The position numbers and the translations under genes were made by a program. DNA of 64,000 nt from Ruegeria sp. HKCCD4315. Lineage in GTDB: Bacteria > Pseudomonadota > Alphaproteobacteria > Rhodobacterales > Rhodobacteraceae. The stretch spans positions 3,228,501 through 3,292,500 of the forward strand of contig NZ_WVRN01000001.1 in NCBI RefSeq assembly GCF_013112245.1, written 5' to 3'. Of the stretch, positions 62,467-64,000 are shown in pieces; position 1 is the stretch's first letter; the number at the start of each line of letters is the position of its first letter. Below the pieces are notes generated by a model. The model was given only the letters and a program-made list of their open reading frames with translations, made no database searches and was not told where the DNA came from.

Positions 62467-64000
62467 CTAGTGCGCCTCGGCCCAATTCGCGCCTTGCCCG
62501 GCATCCACACTTAGCTTGACGTCCAGCTTAACCGCCGGGTCCGAGGCACCCTCCATCACGTCGCGCGCCACGCCGATCACCTGATCCACGGAATCCTCGG
62601 CCACTTCGAACAGCAATTCGTCATGCACCTGCAGCAGCATCTTAGCCGGTAGCCCATTGATCGCCCCAGGCATCCGCACCATGGCCCGTCGGATCACATC
62701 CGCTGCAGTGCCCTGAATGGGCGCGTTGATTGCTGCTCGTTTTGAGAACCCGGCGTGAGGTCCCTTGGCGTTGATCTCGGGCGTATGAATCTTGCGCCCG
62801 AACAAGGTCTGGACATAGCCGTGTTCTTTGGCAAAGGCGACGGTGTCGTCCATATAGGCTCTAATGCCCGGGAAACGTTCGAAATAGCGGTCGATGAAGC
62901 CCTGGGCTTCGGCCCGCGGAATGCGTAGGCTCCGCGCCAGACCAAAACCCGAGATGCCGTATATCACACCAAAGTTGATCGCCTTGGCCTGACGGCGAAT
63001 GTCGGGCGTCATCTCATCCAGCGGCACGTCGAACATCTCGGATGCCGTCATGGCGTGAATGTCCAACCCGTCCGAGAATGCCTGTTTCAAAGTCGGAATA
63101 TCCGCAATATGCGCCAGAATCCGAAGTTCGATCTGACTGTAGTCGAGGCTCACCAGCACATTGCCCGGCTCGGCGATAAACGCCTCACGAATGCGTCGCC
63201 CTTCCTCGGTGCGCACGGGGATGTTCTGAAGGTTCGGATCGGTCGAGGCCAAACGTCCCGTATTCGCCCCGGTGATGGAATAAGACGTGTGCACACGCCC
63301 CGTATCAGGGTTGATATGGGTCTGCAGCGCATCTGTGTAGGTCGATTTCAGCTTGGACAGCTGCCGCCAATCCAGCACCCGGCGCGGTAGTTCGTGTTCG
63401 GTCGCAAGATCTTCCAGAATGTCCGCCCCGGTCGAATATTTCCCGGTCTTCCCCTTCTTGCCACCCTCAAGACCCATCTTGTCGAACAGAATCTCACCCA
63501 ACTGCGCAGGCGATCCAACATTGAAAGTCTCACCGGCCAGCTCGTGAATTTCGGCCTCTAATCCGGCCATTTTCTGCGCGAATGCGTTAGACATACGGCT
63601 CAGCACATCGCGGTCCACCTTGATGCCATGCATCTCCATCTCGGCCAAGACGGGCACCAAGGGGCGTTCCAACGTCTCGTACACCGTCGTCACTTGGACC
63701 TGATGCAGTTGAGGCTTGAACAGTTGCCAAAGACGCAAGGTGATATCCGCATCCTCAGCGGCGTAGGCCGTGGCCTCATCAATTGGAACCTTGTCGAATG
63801 TGATTGCGGATTTGCCCGATCCCAGCAGCGGCTTGATCGGGATTGGCGTATGGCTCAGATAGCGCTCGGACAATGTGTCCATCCCATGCCCATGCTCGCC
63901 GCCATGCATCGCATAAGACATCAACATCGTATCGTCGATTGGGGCAACGTTGATGCCATGGCGCGCAAAAATCTTGGCATCGTATTTCATGTTCTGCCCG
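62467..64000 (-). CDS. polA: DNA polymerase I, C-terminal part (5' end cut by window)
   Basis: The frame is open to the window edge; 511 codons are present. It covers the end of the 3'-5' exonuclease-like domain (DDTMLMSYAMHGGEHGH; YAAEDADITLRLW) and the whole polymerase domain: TGRLASTDPNLQNIPVRTEEGR, motif A DYSQIELRILAHIA, motif B RRQAKAINFGVIYG and motif C VHDELLFEV. The DxE/DxD residues in the visible exonuclease part (D-D-T-M, DADITL) suggest that proofreading is partly conserved, but the first exonuclease motif lies outside the window. It fills Okazaki and repair gaps. Confidence 0.97.
   Translation of the reverse strand, partial: GQNMKYDAKIFARHGINVAPIDDTMLMSYAMHGGEHGHGMDTLSERYLSHTPIPIKPLLGSGKSAITFDKVPIDEATAYAAEDADITLRLWQLFKPQLHQVQVTTVYETLERPLVPVLAEMEMHGIKVDRDVLSRMSNAFAQKMAGLEAEIHELAGETFNVGSPAQLGEILFDKMGLEGGKKGKTGKYSTGADILEDLATEHELPRRVLDWRQLSKLKSTYTDALQTHINPDTGRVHTSYSITGANTGRLASTDPNLQNIPVRTEEGRRIREAFIAEPGNVLVSLDYSQIELRILAHIADIPTLKQAFSDGLDIHAMTASEMFDVPLDEMTPDIRRQAKAINFGVIYGISGFGLARSLRIPRAEAQGFIDRYFERFPGIRAYMDDTVAFAKEHGYVQTLFGRKIHTPEINAKGPHAGFSKRAAINAPIQGTAADVIRRAMVRMPGAINGLPAKMLLQVHDELLFEVAEDSVDQVIGVARDVMEGASDPAVKLDVKLSVDAGQGANWAEAH

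Overview
The window looks like chromosomal DNA of a Roseobacter-group alphaproteobacterium (Rhodobacterales, Ruegeria-like). This is inferred from gene content: a minimal alphaproteobacterial fliF-fliH-fliN-fliP cluster with a MotE-like gene, a CtrA-like site, NUDIX isopentenyl-diphosphate isomerase, cytochrome c2, a FemAB-like DUF482 protein, and a MoxR/DUF58/DUF4159 operon. No database search was possible. Both ends cut a gene: a glycine-zipper lipoprotein at the left and polA at the right. I see no rRNA, tRNA, CRISPR array, transposase or phage genes. No gap between genes exceeds about 300 bases; the longest, 3635-3924, holds only the ridA and mlaA 5' regions.

Layout. 1-3634: envelope lipoproteins and an EF-hand protein, then a minus-strand ridA-ugpQ-DUF482-phhB run. 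3925-5329: mlaA-mlaC lipid-asymmetry pair ending in a clear terminator. 5418-13349: two divergent flagellar operons, fliF-fliH-fliN-fliP (minus) and fliL-(unknown)-motE-motA-(712 aa unknown) (plus). Here fliH and motA each carry one in-frame nonsense codon, so the organism may have lost or altered motility. 13570-15113: betB with a BetI-like operator. 15211-19701: a small internally duplicated protein, an ion channel, trhO, and the NAD-salvage genes pncA and pncB. 19698-27198: a minus-strand run encoding a peptide/opine-type ABC importer, a predicted pentameric ligand-gated ion channel between the binding-protein and permease genes, and an aldehyde dehydrogenase. This is the most intriguing gene set here. 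27369-31252: panB-panC, glpK and an AhpD-like protein. 31336-39548: mostly minus-strand housekeeping genes (smpB, idi, cytochrome c2, P1 peptidase, SDR, arfB, queuosine-precursor transporter, phytase-like esterase, mepA, MFS).

39676-45328: yggT, recQ, yaaA and a hybrid sensor kinase. 45445-52944: a giant alpha-2-macroglobulin lacking a lipobox plus penicillin-binding protein 1C. 52941-59618: the MoxR-DUF58-DUF4159 membrane operon. The rest holds DUF1285, EamA, hydroxypyruvate-isomerase-like and DUF2798 genes and the 3' part of polA.

Non-coding structure of note: an 18-codon mini-ORF behind a ribosome-binding site complementary to the whole 3' tail of 16S rRNA, with a distal segment that can mask it and a terminator (35495-35664); a 104-bp inverted-repeat element between recQ and yaaA; two copies of a 23-bp sequence at 3' ends of minus-strand genes; and four convergent gene pairs that share overlapping stop codons.
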